From: Lachnospiraceae bacterium | GTDB lineage: Bacteria > Bacillota > Clostridia > Lachnospirales > Lachnospiraceae | Direction of reading: 5' to 3' | Assembly: GCA_030531435.1 (NCBI GenBank) | Contig: JAUNNN010000005.1 | Coordinates: forward strand, 1-63,385 | DNA: 63,385 bases | In this document: positions 7,175 through 16,983 of the stretch, piece after piece | Numbering within the stretch: the stretch's first letter is position 1 | Layout of the letters: each line of letters starts with the position of its first letter | Program-made: the position numbers and the translations under genes | The notes under the pieces: generated by a model | Seen by the model: the letters and a program-made list of their open reading frames with translations, nothing else | The model's database searches: none | What the model was told of the DNA's origin: nothing

Positions 7175-8560
7175 CTATCTAAGATTTTTTCTTAAGCCTT
7201 TTGGATAATGATTTTTCATAATGCATCCTGTAAGCTTTCCAAATCCTATAGAATAGCCATCCACAAAAATCCCATAATATCCATTACTTAATGCACCGCC
7301 AACCATATCTTCCGTTACATTAAAGGTTTCACCATTTATATATTTATAAATAAGCCCATCCTCCACTGTAACGTCACAGTGCCTAACACACTCTTCTTCA
7401 GTTAGCGCCATAAATAATGCATGAGCTGGGGTAAATCGACCTTTAACAAAACTTCCAATATGAAGTCCAGGTCGAAATACCTTTATTCCCTTCAAGCTTG
7501 GTGTCTCATCAGGAATAGCATATATATGATCTCCAAACTTAAGGAGTTTTTTATCCTTGAAATAGTCCGACTTTATATTTTCATCTATGAAATCATATAC
7601 TTCTTTTAATGTATTTTTTTCTTTTAAGCTAACACCTTTTTCATACCCAAAGCATGGCATATTCTTCACAGTAGAATCTCCTGCTTTTTCAAATATGCAG
7701 AAATAATGTCCTTCTCCCTGTATCTTATGAGGCCAAAGTCTGTATCCTATTCCATCAAAACCAGGCTCAAGTCCCTCCACATCAGCTTTAACATATGATA
7801 TGTCATCATATCTTTCAAAAAACTCTAAGGCATTTATTTCATCCTCTTCCTTTGAGAATGTACACGTAGAATATACAAGTCTGCCTCCTGGCGCCAGCAT
7901 CTTGTATGCTTCATCAAGAATCCAGCTCTGACGGTCTTTACACATTTTTACATTGTCCATTGACCACTCATTCAAAGCGATTTCAGAACGTCTAAACATT
8001 CCTTCTCCTGAGCATGGTGCATCCACCAATATTTTATCAAAATATCCCGCAAACTTTCCGCTTATATTTCTTGGATCTTCACTTATTACAACAGCATTTC
8101 TAACGCCCATTCTTTCAATATTTTCTGATAATATCTTTGCCCTTGAAGGAACTATTTCATTTGAAATAAGTATTCCTTCCCCTTGTAAATATCCAGCAAT
8201 CTGCGTACTTTTCCCACCTGGTGCTGCGCACAAATCAAGTACTCTGTCTCCAGGCTTTACATCAAGTAGTGTAACTGGAGCCATAGCTGATGCCTCCTGA
8301 ATATAATATGCTCCAGCCTCGTGATATGGATGTTTTCCAGGACTTAAGACATTTGCATCATAATAAAACCCTCTCTTTTCCCAAGGAACGTTTTTATTAT
8401 CATGTAAAAATCCCATATCTATGGCATTATCATCCCTACATTTTAAAGGGTTAATCCTAAGTGATTTAACTTCCTCTAATGAGTAAGAGGCGAGGAAATC
8501 ATTAATTTCCTCGCCTAAGTAATCCTTCATTCTGTTTTCAAATTCAACAGGAAGTCTCAT
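7175..8560 (-). CDS. rRNA cytosine-C5 methyltransferase (RsmF/NOL1-NOP2-Sun family)
   Basis: The enzyme methylates C5 of a cytosine in 16S rRNA using SAM. In its 461 residues the catalytic part (about 1-290) carries DLCAAPGGKSTQ (SAM loop), VDAPCSGEGMFRR (one catalytic cysteine) and YSTCTFSKEEDE (second cysteine). The C-terminal 160 residues match the RsmF-type RNA-binding extension. It starts nine bases after the permease stop, so it is co-transcribed with the uracil transporter. The target base is inferred from the family only. Confidence 0.88.
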   Translation of the reverse strand: MRLPVEFENRMKDYLGEEINDFLASYSLEEVKSLRINPLKCRDDNAIDMGFLHDNKNVPWEKRGFYYDANVLSPGKHPYHEAGAYYIQEASAMAPVTLLDVKPGDRVLDLCAAPGGKSTQIAGYLQGEGILISNEIVPSRAKILSENIERMGVRNAVVISEDPRNISGKFAGYFDKILVDAPCSGEGMFRRSEIALNEWSMDNVKMCKDRQSWILDEAYKMLAPGGRLVYSTCTFSKEEDEINALEFFERYDDISYVKADVEGLEPGFDGIGYRLWPHKIQGEGHYFCIFEKAGDSTVKNMPCFGYEKGVSLKEKNTLKEVYDFIDENIKSDYFKDKKLLKFGDHIYAIPDETPSLKGIKVFRPGLHIGSFVKGRFTPAHALFMALTEEECVRHCDVTVEDGLIYKYINGETFNVTEDMVGGALSNGYYGIFVDGYSIGFGKLTGCIMKNHYPKGLRKNLR

Positions 8561-8569
8561 ATATTTAAA

Positions 8570-9895
8570 TTATACCTCGAAGTTTACTGACTCTTCGCCC
8601 TTCTCATCAAACTTATAGTCTTTGCCTGGAAGAATAGCATTTAAAATAATACCAACAAGTGATCCAACTGCAAGACCTGAAAGTGAAATGTTAACAGCGC
8701 CAATTGAAAAGCTGATTGCTCCTACTGATGAGTAGCTGATACCAATTGTAAGAACAAGGATAAGAGCTGCAATAATAACATTTCTATTGTTCTTGAAATC
8801 AACCTGATTTTCTACTACGTTTCTAACACCTACTGCTGAAATCATACCGTAGAGAACGATTGAAACACCACCTACTGTTGCTGCAGGCATTGATGAAACA
8901 AGAGCTGCAAACTTAGGTGAGAATGAGAAAATAATTGCAAAGATAGCTGCAAGTCTGATTACCATTGGGTCATAAACCTTTGTAAGGTTAAGAACACCTG
9001 TGTTCTCTCCGTATGTTGTGTTAGCTGGTGCTCCAAAGAGTGATGCAAGCATTGTAGCAAGTCCATCACCAAGAAGTGTTCTGTGAAGACCTGGATCTTC
9101 AATGAAGTTTTCACCAACAGTTGAAGAAATAGCTGACATATCACCAATATGCTCAACGATTGTGGCAATAGCGATTGGCATAATACCAATTATTGCTGAA
9201 AGAATTAAACTTGAATCAGGATTATTGAAGATTGCAAATACTGTATTTTCCATAGCGAATGGAAGACCAATCCAAGCTGCTTCCTTAACTGATGTAAAAT
9301 CAACCTGTCCACAAATTACACCTACTATGTAAGATGCAACAACACCTAAAATAATAGGAATAATCTTAACCATTCCTTTGCCCCAGATGTTACATGCAAC
9401 AATTACTACAATTGCTACGATTGCAACGAACCAGTTTGCAGAACAGTTATTGATAGCTGATGGTGATAAGTTAAGACCAATAGCCATAATAATAGGACCA
9501 GTTACGATAGGTGGGAAGAACTGCATTACCTTCTGTACACCGAAAGCCTTAATAAGTCCAGCGATAACAAGATAAAGAAGTGCTGCACAGCATACACCAA
9601 GACATGCATAAGGAAGTAATTCCTTTTCACCGTTTGGAGCTATTGCTGCATAGCCACCGATAAATGCAAATGATGAACCAAGAAAGGCAGGAACTTTTTT
9701 CTTAGTAAGGAAATGGAATAAAAGTGTTCCAAGACCTGCGAATAAAAGTGTTGCTGACACGCTAAGTCCTGTAAGTGCAGGAACGAGAACTGTTGCTCCG
9801 AACATAGCAAACATGTGCTGTAATCCGAGAAGCAGTACCTTAGGTGTGCCAAGTGTTTTTGCGTCATAAATGGCGTCATTTTTTACGTTAGACAT
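8570..9895 (-). CDS. uraA: Uracil/xanthine permease (NCS2 family)
   Basis: This is a membrane symporter of 441 residues with about 14 hydrophobic segments. N-terminal LGLQHMFAMFGATVLVP and the central GENTGVLNLTKVYDP motif (Glu binds the base in UraA) are typical of NCS2 proteins; the overall pattern is closer to uracil than to xanthine or purine transporters, but specificity is not proved. The ATG follows GGAGGAG. It is preceded by a promoter and an attenuator-like hairpin at 9940-9978, which suggests control by nucleobase supply. Confidence 0.88.
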   Translation of the reverse strand: MSNVKNDAIYDAKTLGTPKVLLLGLQHMFAMFGATVLVPALTGLSVSATLLFAGLGTLLFHFLTKKKVPAFLGSSFAFIGGYAAIAPNGEKELLPYACLGVCCAALLYLVIAGLIKAFGVQKVMQFFPPIVTGPIIMAIGLNLSPSAINNCSANWFVAIVAIVVIVACNIWGKGMVKIIPIILGVVASYIVGVICGQVDFTSVKEAAWIGLPFAMENTVFAIFNNPDSSLILSAIIGIMPIAIATIVEHIGDMSAISSTVGENFIEDPGLHRTLLGDGLATMLASLFGAPANTTYGENTGVLNLTKVYDPMVIRLAAIFAIIFSFSPKFAALVSSMPAATVGGVSIVLYGMISAVGVRNVVENQVDFKNNRNVIIAALILVLTIGISYSSVGAISFSIGAVNISLSGLAVGSLVGIILNAILPGKDYKFDEKGEESVNFEV

Positions 9896-9939
9896 CTCTA
9901 AACTCCTCCATAATGTTTCCGTAATACACGGATTTGCCT

Positions 9940-9978
9940 AAAAAAAGAGACTGCTCACCCCCGTTTGGTTGAACAGCC
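9940..9978 (-). terminator. Attenuator-like terminator in the uraA leader
   Basis: Minus-strand GGCTGTTC (9971-9978) pairs with GAGCAGTC (9949-9956), followed by TCTTTTTTT. It lies between the uraA promoter and the coding start, so it would stop transcripts unless bypassed. The loop can add ACC/GGU pairs. I could not fit it to the PyrR-binding hairpin or the purine riboswitch. The transcript begins near a GGGGG run, which leaves open a nucleotide-sensing mechanism at initiation. Confidence 0.6.
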
Positions 9979-9996
9979 CCCTTACTATTCTTTAAG

Positions 9997-10025
9997 ATTT
10001 TACAAGATATTGTGTCACATTGCAA
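9997..10025 (-). promoter_or_regulatory. Promoter of uraA
   Basis: TTGCAA (10020-10025), 17 bases, then TAAAAT (9997-10002) on the minus strand. The attenuator-like hairpin starts about 20 bases downstream. Confidence 0.65.
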
Positions 10026-10044
10026 TAGTGAATTCTAAATATTG

Positions 10045-10683
10045 TTACTTTAATTCTTCTACATCAACACCAAGCATTCCACCTCTATAGAAGTGAGCTT
10101 TTATCATCTTAAGATATTTACCGAATTCCTCACTTAACTCTTCTGATGACATGTCATTATTAAGAATAGACTCTCTCATAAATCCATCAGACATCCATTT
10201 AATCATATTAATGACTTTTGATATCACTACATAATCCTGGAACTTAGTGTTATCAGACTGCTTATAAACATTTCCATAGATGTTATCAAGCGCGTTTATA
10301 TTATCACCTATAACAGACTTTGCCTCTTCATCAAATTCATACTTAAGACCATTTAAAAACTGAATCATGTATGGATAGTTCTTCATGATTTTAATTTTTA
10401 CTACTTCCATCTGATTTACAAGCTCAAAAAAGTCTTTTTCATGCTTATCGACCGTGTTAGTCATTTCAAAAGACATGAATCTAACTGAATAATCAATTAT
10501 ATATTGGTACAGAGTAATCTTATTTGTGAAGTAATGAAATAAAAGTCCCTTTGAGATTGAAGCCTCTTTAACAATCACATCTGTGCTAGCTTTCTTATAT
10601 CCATTAAGTGCAAATACTTTTATTGCTGCATTAAGGATTCTCTCCTGTTTATCAGTCTTTATATCAAAAAATTTATCGTTCAT
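10045..10683 (-). CDS. TetR/AcrR-family transcriptional regulator
   Basis: This is a 212-residue one-component regulator. Residues 12-58 form the TetR helix-turn-helix (RILNAAIKVFALNGYKKAS, then ISKGLLFHYFTNK); the rest is the variable ligand-binding and dimerisation part, with no recognisable ligand motif. It stands between the GGDEF-EAL gene, from which a terminator separates it, and uraA, which has its own promoter. Its target could be itself or uraA, but no operator is evident. Confidence 0.88.
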   Translation of the reverse strand: MNDKFFDIKTDKQERILNAAIKVFALNGYKKASTDVIVKEASISKGLLFHYFTNKITLYQYIIDYSVRFMSFEMTNTVDKHEKDFFELVNQMEVVKIKIMKNYPYMIQFLNGLKYEFDEEAKSVIGDNINALDNIYGNVYKQSDNTKFQDYVVISKVINMIKWMSDGFMRESILNNDMSSEELSEEFGKYLKMIKAHFYRGGMLGVDVEELK

Positions 10684-10776
10684 GTAGTCTCCTTATTACT
10701 ATATAATTCACCATCATAAACCTACTCGGTCAAAAATTATGTTAACATAACTCCCATAAAATTGCAACCATAAAGT

Positions 10777-10809
10777 AGGGACGCTTCTTTTGTCATATGG
10801 AGCGTCCCT
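10777..10809. repeat. Short perfect palindrome (AGGGACGCT arms)
   Basis: AGGGACGCT at 10777-10785 is exactly inverted as AGCGTCCCT at 10801-10809, around a 15-base loop containing TTTTGTCATATG. CTGTCAC follows directly. There is no T-run, so it is not a good terminator. Palindromes with GGGACG arms and a TTTTGTC loop are, from memory, scattered in many Clostridia as small repeats; I cannot verify that here. Confidence 0.5.
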
Positions 10810-10818
10810 CTGTCACAC

Positions 10819-10865
10819 AAAAAAAGCACCTTATCCGGAAATAAATATTCCATAAGGTGCTTTTT
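10819..10865. terminator. Bidirectional terminator after the GGDEF-EAL gene
   Basis: GCACCTTAT (10826-10834) pairs with ATAAGGTGC (10852-10860). It has an A-run on the left and a T-run on the right, so it works on either strand. It lies 20 bases after the GGDEF-EAL stop. Confidence 0.8.
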
Positions 10866-10884
10866 ACTATTTATATATTATTTA

Positions 10885-13509
10885 TTATAAGAACTTTTCT
10901 TCAAATTCAGATCTAGGCATTGGCTTTCCGAAATAGAAGCCCTGTATCATTGAAACGTTCATCTTTTCAAGCACTTTGTACTGTTCAATAGTCTCAATAC
11001 CTTCAACGCATATCTTAACTCCAAGTGCTGTTGCAAGTTCACCTATCATTGATACGAACGCCTGAGCGAACTCATCTGTTGCAAGGCCCTTAACAAACGT
11101 CTGGTCAACCTTAATTACATCAAGTGGTATTTCACGAATATGATTGAGTGATGAATATCCTGTACCGAAATCATCAAGTGCAATCTTAACACCAAGTTTC
11201 TTAATGTTACTAATAATTCTTTTCATTCTTACCATATCGTTAATAGCAAGAGATTCTGTAACTTCAAGAGTAAGGTTCTTAGGATTAATGCCTGTTCTCT
11301 TAATTATTTCTTCAATTGTTTCTACAATATCATTCTGAAGTAGCTGAACTACAGACAAGTTAACATTAACCTTGTAATATGGATGGCCTGATTCATTCCA
11401 ATATTTAAGTGCAAGACATGCCTGCTCTAATACATAGTTTCCAATTGGGTTAATAAGTCCAAGGTATTCTGCAAGTGGAATGAAATCACCAGGTGATACG
11501 AATCCCAAATCAGATGAATTCCATCTTACTAAGGCTTCTGCGCCAACACATGGATTTCCAGACTTCTTTACGTCTACGATTGGCTGGAAATATACTTCAA
11601 ATTCCTTATATCCACCAGCAGTAGCAAAACGCATTGATTTTTCCATATCAAGTCGTCTTGATGAATCAGCATCTGCTTCTTTTGAATAAATAGAAATCTT
11701 ATTCTTACCAGATTTCTTTGCCTCATACATGGCAACGTCAGCTTTCTTAACTAAATCCTGAACTGTATCGCCATCTTCAGGGAATGTTACAATACCAATA
11801 CTTGCTGTACAGTAGTAATCCGCTCCCTTTAAGAACCAAGGCTTATTAAATACTATCTGTATTTCTTCTTTGATTCTATCAAAATTTCTATAGCTCTCGT
11901 GTGGAACAATAATAACGAACTCATCACCACCCATACGATAGCATGTATTTTCAATTCCATTAATTCTTCTAAGACTGTTAGATATTGCCTTAAGAAGAAC
12001 ATCACCATACTGATGACCAAGACCATCGTTAATGTGTTTAAAGTCATCAAGGTCAAGATAAATGATTGCTCCTGTTTCGCCAGCAGCCTTTGCCTCATCA
12101 ATATGTCTTGTAAGATCTCTCTCACAGCACATACGGTTATATAAACCTGTAAGGAAGTCATTATTTGCCTGCTGTTCAATCTTTTGCTGATACATTTTTT
12201 TATCAGTAACATCGAAAATTGAATTCATGCAGACTCTTCTGCCATCTACCCACTCAATATACGTTGTATTCAAATCATACCAACGTTTCTTTTCTGGGTA
12301 TTCAACTTCCATATATGAAGTCGCAAGACTACTTCTTGCGCCCTTTTCAAATAAATTCTCAAGAGTACCATTTCGCATCTCCTGCATAAATGTGCTCTTA
12401 CACATTCTATTTGCAAAAAGAATATTGCCACTCTCTGTATCTCTTACATATATAGCACTACCTACATTATCAAGAATAGCCTCAAGTGATTTGTAAGAGC
12501 TTGTAATAGAATTCTTCTGGAGTCTTCTAGCCATAATATTACGAAGGACTCTTACCGCATCGCCAAAGAATTTTGTATCATCAATACTCCATTCCTTATC
12601 AGGATCAGTATCTGCAAAGAAAAGATACATTGTAGGCTTATGGTTATATAAAATTGGCATAACAATCATTGCAGAAAGGCTCATAATATCAAGCCATCTA
12701 CGCTGTGCCGGTTCAATTTGTGTCTTATATGAAATAACTGTTGGGCGATCCCCAAGACTATGAAGTATATCAATAGGTATTTCTTCAAACTCTCTATCTA
12801 ATGAAAATACTCCATCTTTTTCGTACTGAGCCATAAGCTCAACCTTATCTTCTGTAATAAGGCGGAGCATGTATGCATGAGTAATTCCTGCATATTTTGA
12901 TGCATAATTGATAATCTTCTGAGAAATGACATCAAATGAATCATCACTATCAAGGAGAGAAATAATCTCTGCCATTGACTGGCTCTTCTTATATGATTTC
13001 ATAATATCTTCTGTTTCATTATCAACAGAAGATCTAGTTGTCTTCGCCTCTTCTGAAGGCACATCTGAATATAATTTTGAAGACGCCTCTCTAATCAAAT
13101 CAATTGATTTATTAAAGTTCGCCTCAGATGTTACTGTATGAATATTAAGTACAGCATTTTCTCCATCTTCATTATCTAAAACGCCACAAATAAACCAACA
13201 GAATGCAGGCATTGTTCCCATTGTAACGCCAATACTTGCAATCTTAACGTTTGGATACGCTGTATCTTCAATAACCTGTTCTTCAAGAGATGTACCAAGA
13301 ACTCTTCCAATGACTGAAATCATCTGATTTTCATCAACAAGGCCAAGAATTCTCTTAGTCTCCAAAGGATCTCCTGACATTTCAGTAATTCTATTACCAT
13401 CTGACCCAACACAGAACATGAATAGGTTTGTTACTGAAGAAATAATGTCCTGGAACTGTTGAAGTTCCTTAATATTCAATTTATACTGCGCTGGATTACT
13501 GTTCCCCAC
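10885..13509 (-). CDS. Cyclic-di-GMP enzyme with sensory, GGDEF and EAL domains
   Basis: This 874-residue cytoplasmic protein has, in order, an N-terminal PocR-like sensory region (10-125), a GAF-like region (190-330), a PAS domain (345-440), GGDEF (450-600) and EAL (620-870). The GGDEF loop is intact (RMGGDEF) and lacks an I-site. The EAL residues needed for phosphodiesterase activity are all present: EALVRW, NVNLS, LEVTES, DDFGTGYSSL, KVDQ and VEGIET. It could therefore both make and degrade cyclic-di-GMP, and usually one activity dominates. The start is GTG at 13507-13509 with AGGGG upstream. It follows the permease gene by 21 bases. Confidence 0.87.
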   Translation of the reverse strand: MGNSNPAQYKLNIKELQQFQDIISSVTNLFMFCVGSDGNRITEMSGDPLETKRILGLVDENQMISVIGRVLGTSLEEQVIEDTAYPNVKIASIGVTMGTMPAFCWFICGVLDNEDGENAVLNIHTVTSEANFNKSIDLIREASSKLYSDVPSEEAKTTRSSVDNETEDIMKSYKKSQSMAEIISLLDSDDSFDVISQKIINYASKYAGITHAYMLRLITEDKVELMAQYEKDGVFSLDREFEEIPIDILHSLGDRPTVISYKTQIEPAQRRWLDIMSLSAMIVMPILYNHKPTMYLFFADTDPDKEWSIDDTKFFGDAVRVLRNIMARRLQKNSITSSYKSLEAILDNVGSAIYVRDTESGNILFANRMCKSTFMQEMRNGTLENLFEKGARSSLATSYMEVEYPEKKRWYDLNTTYIEWVDGRRVCMNSIFDVTDKKMYQQKIEQQANNDFLTGLYNRMCCERDLTRHIDEAKAAGETGAIIYLDLDDFKHINDGLGHQYGDVLLKAISNSLRRINGIENTCYRMGGDEFVIIVPHESYRNFDRIKEEIQIVFNKPWFLKGADYYCTASIGIVTFPEDGDTVQDLVKKADVAMYEAKKSGKNKISIYSKEADADSSRRLDMEKSMRFATAGGYKEFEVYFQPIVDVKKSGNPCVGAEALVRWNSSDLGFVSPGDFIPLAEYLGLINPIGNYVLEQACLALKYWNESGHPYYKVNVNLSVVQLLQNDIVETIEEIIKRTGINPKNLTLEVTESLAINDMVRMKRIISNIKKLGVKIALDDFGTGYSSLNHIREIPLDVIKVDQTFVKGLATDEFAQAFVSMIGELATALGVKICVEGIETIEQYKVLEKMNVSMIQGFYFGKPMPRSEFEEKFL

Positions 13510-13530
13510 AAAAATACCCCTATGCGTTAA

Positions 13531-14319
13531 TTATTCTTCATATGAAGCTGACTTGTTTGAATCAAAGCTCTTCTTATTATAACAAATCAGTCCAATTATA
13601 GTTGCTATTATTGCATATATAAATCCTTCAGCAACAATAAAAGTAACATTTCTGGCTGGATTCGCAGGCGATGGAATAACACCAAAGCTCTGTGTAATAA
13701 GAATTTTCTTAACAGCCATAAATGGCTTCAATGCTATCTGATCTATTGATAAAAGCATTATTATTCTTGGAATAAGTATTGTTGTAATAAAATATGCAAT
13801 GTATGCCTTCTTTTTATTTTCAAACATGAAGAGATACATAATACCCATTGCTATTCCTGCAATCCATAATGGAGTTGCAATTAGCATATTCTCTACAAAT
13901 AATGATACACTATATGCCTCAATATCTGAATGGAAAATTCTTGTAGTAGCCATAAGACTTGCAAATGCAAGAATCATATATGCAAGTGAAAGTACACATG
14001 CTGTAATGAGCTTTCCAAAATATATATTTCCCCTGCTCATGTTTTTAGTAACATTATCCTTTATAAATGGATTAGGATATGACCCAAATGCTGTGTCCGC
14101 AAATGCAATACATGCATAATATGGAATCCAAAATACCCACGCTGCAAATGCGAATACATTTGAGCCAAGTACTCCATCACGATCATCTCCATATACTAAA
14201 GTAAATGCCTTAACAGCAAGGTTTGCAAGAAGACAAACCACAACAATTACAATTGCAATTATAAGTGTTTTCTTTCTTTTGAAAACTGACTGCAATTCTC
14301 TTTTAATATAATTAAACAT
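13531..14319 (-). CDS. ABC-2-type membrane permease without a nearby ATPase
   Basis: This 262-residue integral membrane protein has a short basic cytoplasmic start (MFNYIKRELQSVFKRKK) and about six hydrophobic segments, the pattern of ABC-2 permeases such as those in lantibiotic-immunity or Na+-export transporters. The NMSRGNIYFGKLI stretch after the second segment is typical of these permeases. No ABC ATPase lies beside it, so it may work with a distant ATPase or be an orphan. It lies between guaB (32-base gap) and the GGDEF-EAL gene. Confidence 0.7.
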   Translation of the reverse strand: MFNYIKRELQSVFKRKKTLIIAIVIVVVCLLANLAVKAFTLVYGDDRDGVLGSNVFAFAAWVFWIPYYACIAFADTAFGSYPNPFIKDNVTKNMSRGNIYFGKLITACVLSLAYMILAFASLMATTRIFHSDIEAYSVSLFVENMLIATPLWIAGIAMGIMYLFMFENKKKAYIAYFITTILIPRIIMLLSIDQIALKPFMAVKKILITQSFGVIPSPANPARNVTFIVAEGFIYAIIATIIGLICYNKKSFDSNKSASYEE

Positions 14320-14351
14320 AACAAATTTCTCTCAAATCTCTTAGGAAAAGC

Positions 14352-15818
<1,467 letters not shown>

Positions 15819-15834
15819 TTATATATTTATATTA

Positions 15835-16335
15835 TTAGTATTCAATTACTTTACGTGGACAACTGCTCTTAATTGAATTAAGCAATTCTTCATTTGGTTC
15901 AATGTAAATAAGACTCTCTCCAGCTTCGTCTTTGTACACAATAACAAATGGTTTACTGTCTGGCTCTCTTGAGCTGTAATCCTTAACAGGAATCTGTCTA
16001 TTTTTATACGCATCAAGTTCATGAGAATTAGAAGGACACATTTTTTCCATCTTATTCAAGTCATAAACACCTGCTGTTTTTCTTTTTTCTTTTGCGAAAA
16101 TCTTATCAACAGTGAGTTCCTTACCCATATATAAGTATTCAAATTCAACGTCTGGGGATGGGCACAAAAAATATCCTACTGCCCCAATGATTAATCCAGG
16201 AATAAATAGAATTGTAAATCCTATTAGTCCGCCGATTATAAATATGACGCAAAGAGCATACACAAATATTTTTAATAGCATTGCAGATGCGCTTTTTCTT
16301 CTTGCCACAAGGCATTCTACATATGAATCAATCAT
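15835..16335 (-). CDS. Small membrane protein, possibly DUF6106
   Basis: This 166-residue protein has two adjacent hydrophobic segments (about 20-37 and 40-58) with a Gly/Ile/Phe-rich hairpin between them, followed by a polar cytoplasmic domain of about 105 residues. The N-terminal MIDSYVECLVARRKSA pattern resembles the DUF6106 family as I remember it; no function is known. An extended -10 promoter lies about 40 bases upstream. It is probably the first gene of an operon with guaB. Confidence 0.55.
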   Translation of the reverse strand: MIDSYVECLVARRKSASAMLLKIFVYALCVIFIIGGLIGFTILFIPGLIIGAVGYFLCPSPDVEFEYLYMGKELTVDKIFAKEKRKTAGVYDLNKMEKMCPSNSHELDAYKNRQIPVKDYSSREPDSKPFVIVYKDEAGESLIYIEPNEELLNSIKSSCPRKVIEY

Positions 16336-16374
16336 ACTAAATCCAATTAACTCCGTTTAAAATATATAAGAAAT

Positions 16375-16403
16375 ATTCTACCAAAATTCCCTTTAAAACT
16401 CAA
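16375..16403 (-). promoter_or_regulatory. Promoter in front of the small membrane protein and guaB
   Basis: TTGAGT (16398-16403), 17 bases and TAGAAT (16375-16380), with TGG before the -10 forming an extended element. Confidence 0.6.
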
Positions 16404-16449
16404 TATTTAACTATTTTTTATAAGGAATTTCGTGCAAAATGCACATAAC

Positions 16450-16911
16450 TTACGCTTCAACTTCAATTATTGCTTCAACTTCTACTAATGAATCAAGTGG
16501 AAGCTGATTTACAGCTACTGCTGATCTTGTATGTCTTCCAGCTTCGCCAAATACATCAAATAAAAGTTCTGATGCGCCATTAGCAACAAGGTGCTGTTTA
16601 TCAAAGCCTGTCTCTGATGCAACGAATGCTGTGATTTTTACAATACTCTTAACCTTATCAAGGTCGCCAATATATCCTTTAACAGCACTAATTATATTAA
16701 TTGCACATACTCTTGCAGCAGCCTGAGCTTCTTCTAATGTTTTATCAGCTCCAGCCTTTCCTGTGTATGCAAGTTTGCCATCAACCATTGGAATCTGGCC
16801 TGATACAAATAAAAGATTTCCTGTCTGTTTAACTGGGATGTACATTGCTGCTGGCTTAGCTGCTTCAGGAAGATTTATTCCAAGTTCCTTAATTTTGTTT
16901 TCGATATTCAT
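16450..16911 (-). CDS. RidA/YjgF-family protein
   Basis: This 153-residue protein belongs to the longer RidA-like subgroup. RidA proteins deaminate reactive enamines and imines left by PLP enzymes. The substrate-binding arginine lies in GRHTRSAVAVNQLPL near residue 125, and SGQIPMVDG and the C-terminal VEVEAIIEV are typical. AAAGGAG precedes the ATG. It lies 72 bases after mgtE, with no clear terminator between. The length suggests a subgroup whose activity is not established. Confidence 0.88.
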   Translation of the reverse strand: MNIENKIKELGINLPEAAKPAAMYIPVKQTGNLLFVSGQIPMVDGKLAYTGKAGADKTLEEAQAAARVCAINIISAVKGYIGDLDKVKSIVKITAFVASETGFDKQHLVANGASELLFDVFGEAGRHTRSAVAVNQLPLDSLVEVEAIIEVEA

Positions 16912-16983
16912 AATTTATCTCCTTTCATTCGTTCACTTTTTTTAGCGACGAACCACTACATTCTTTATCTATAATCACTAATG

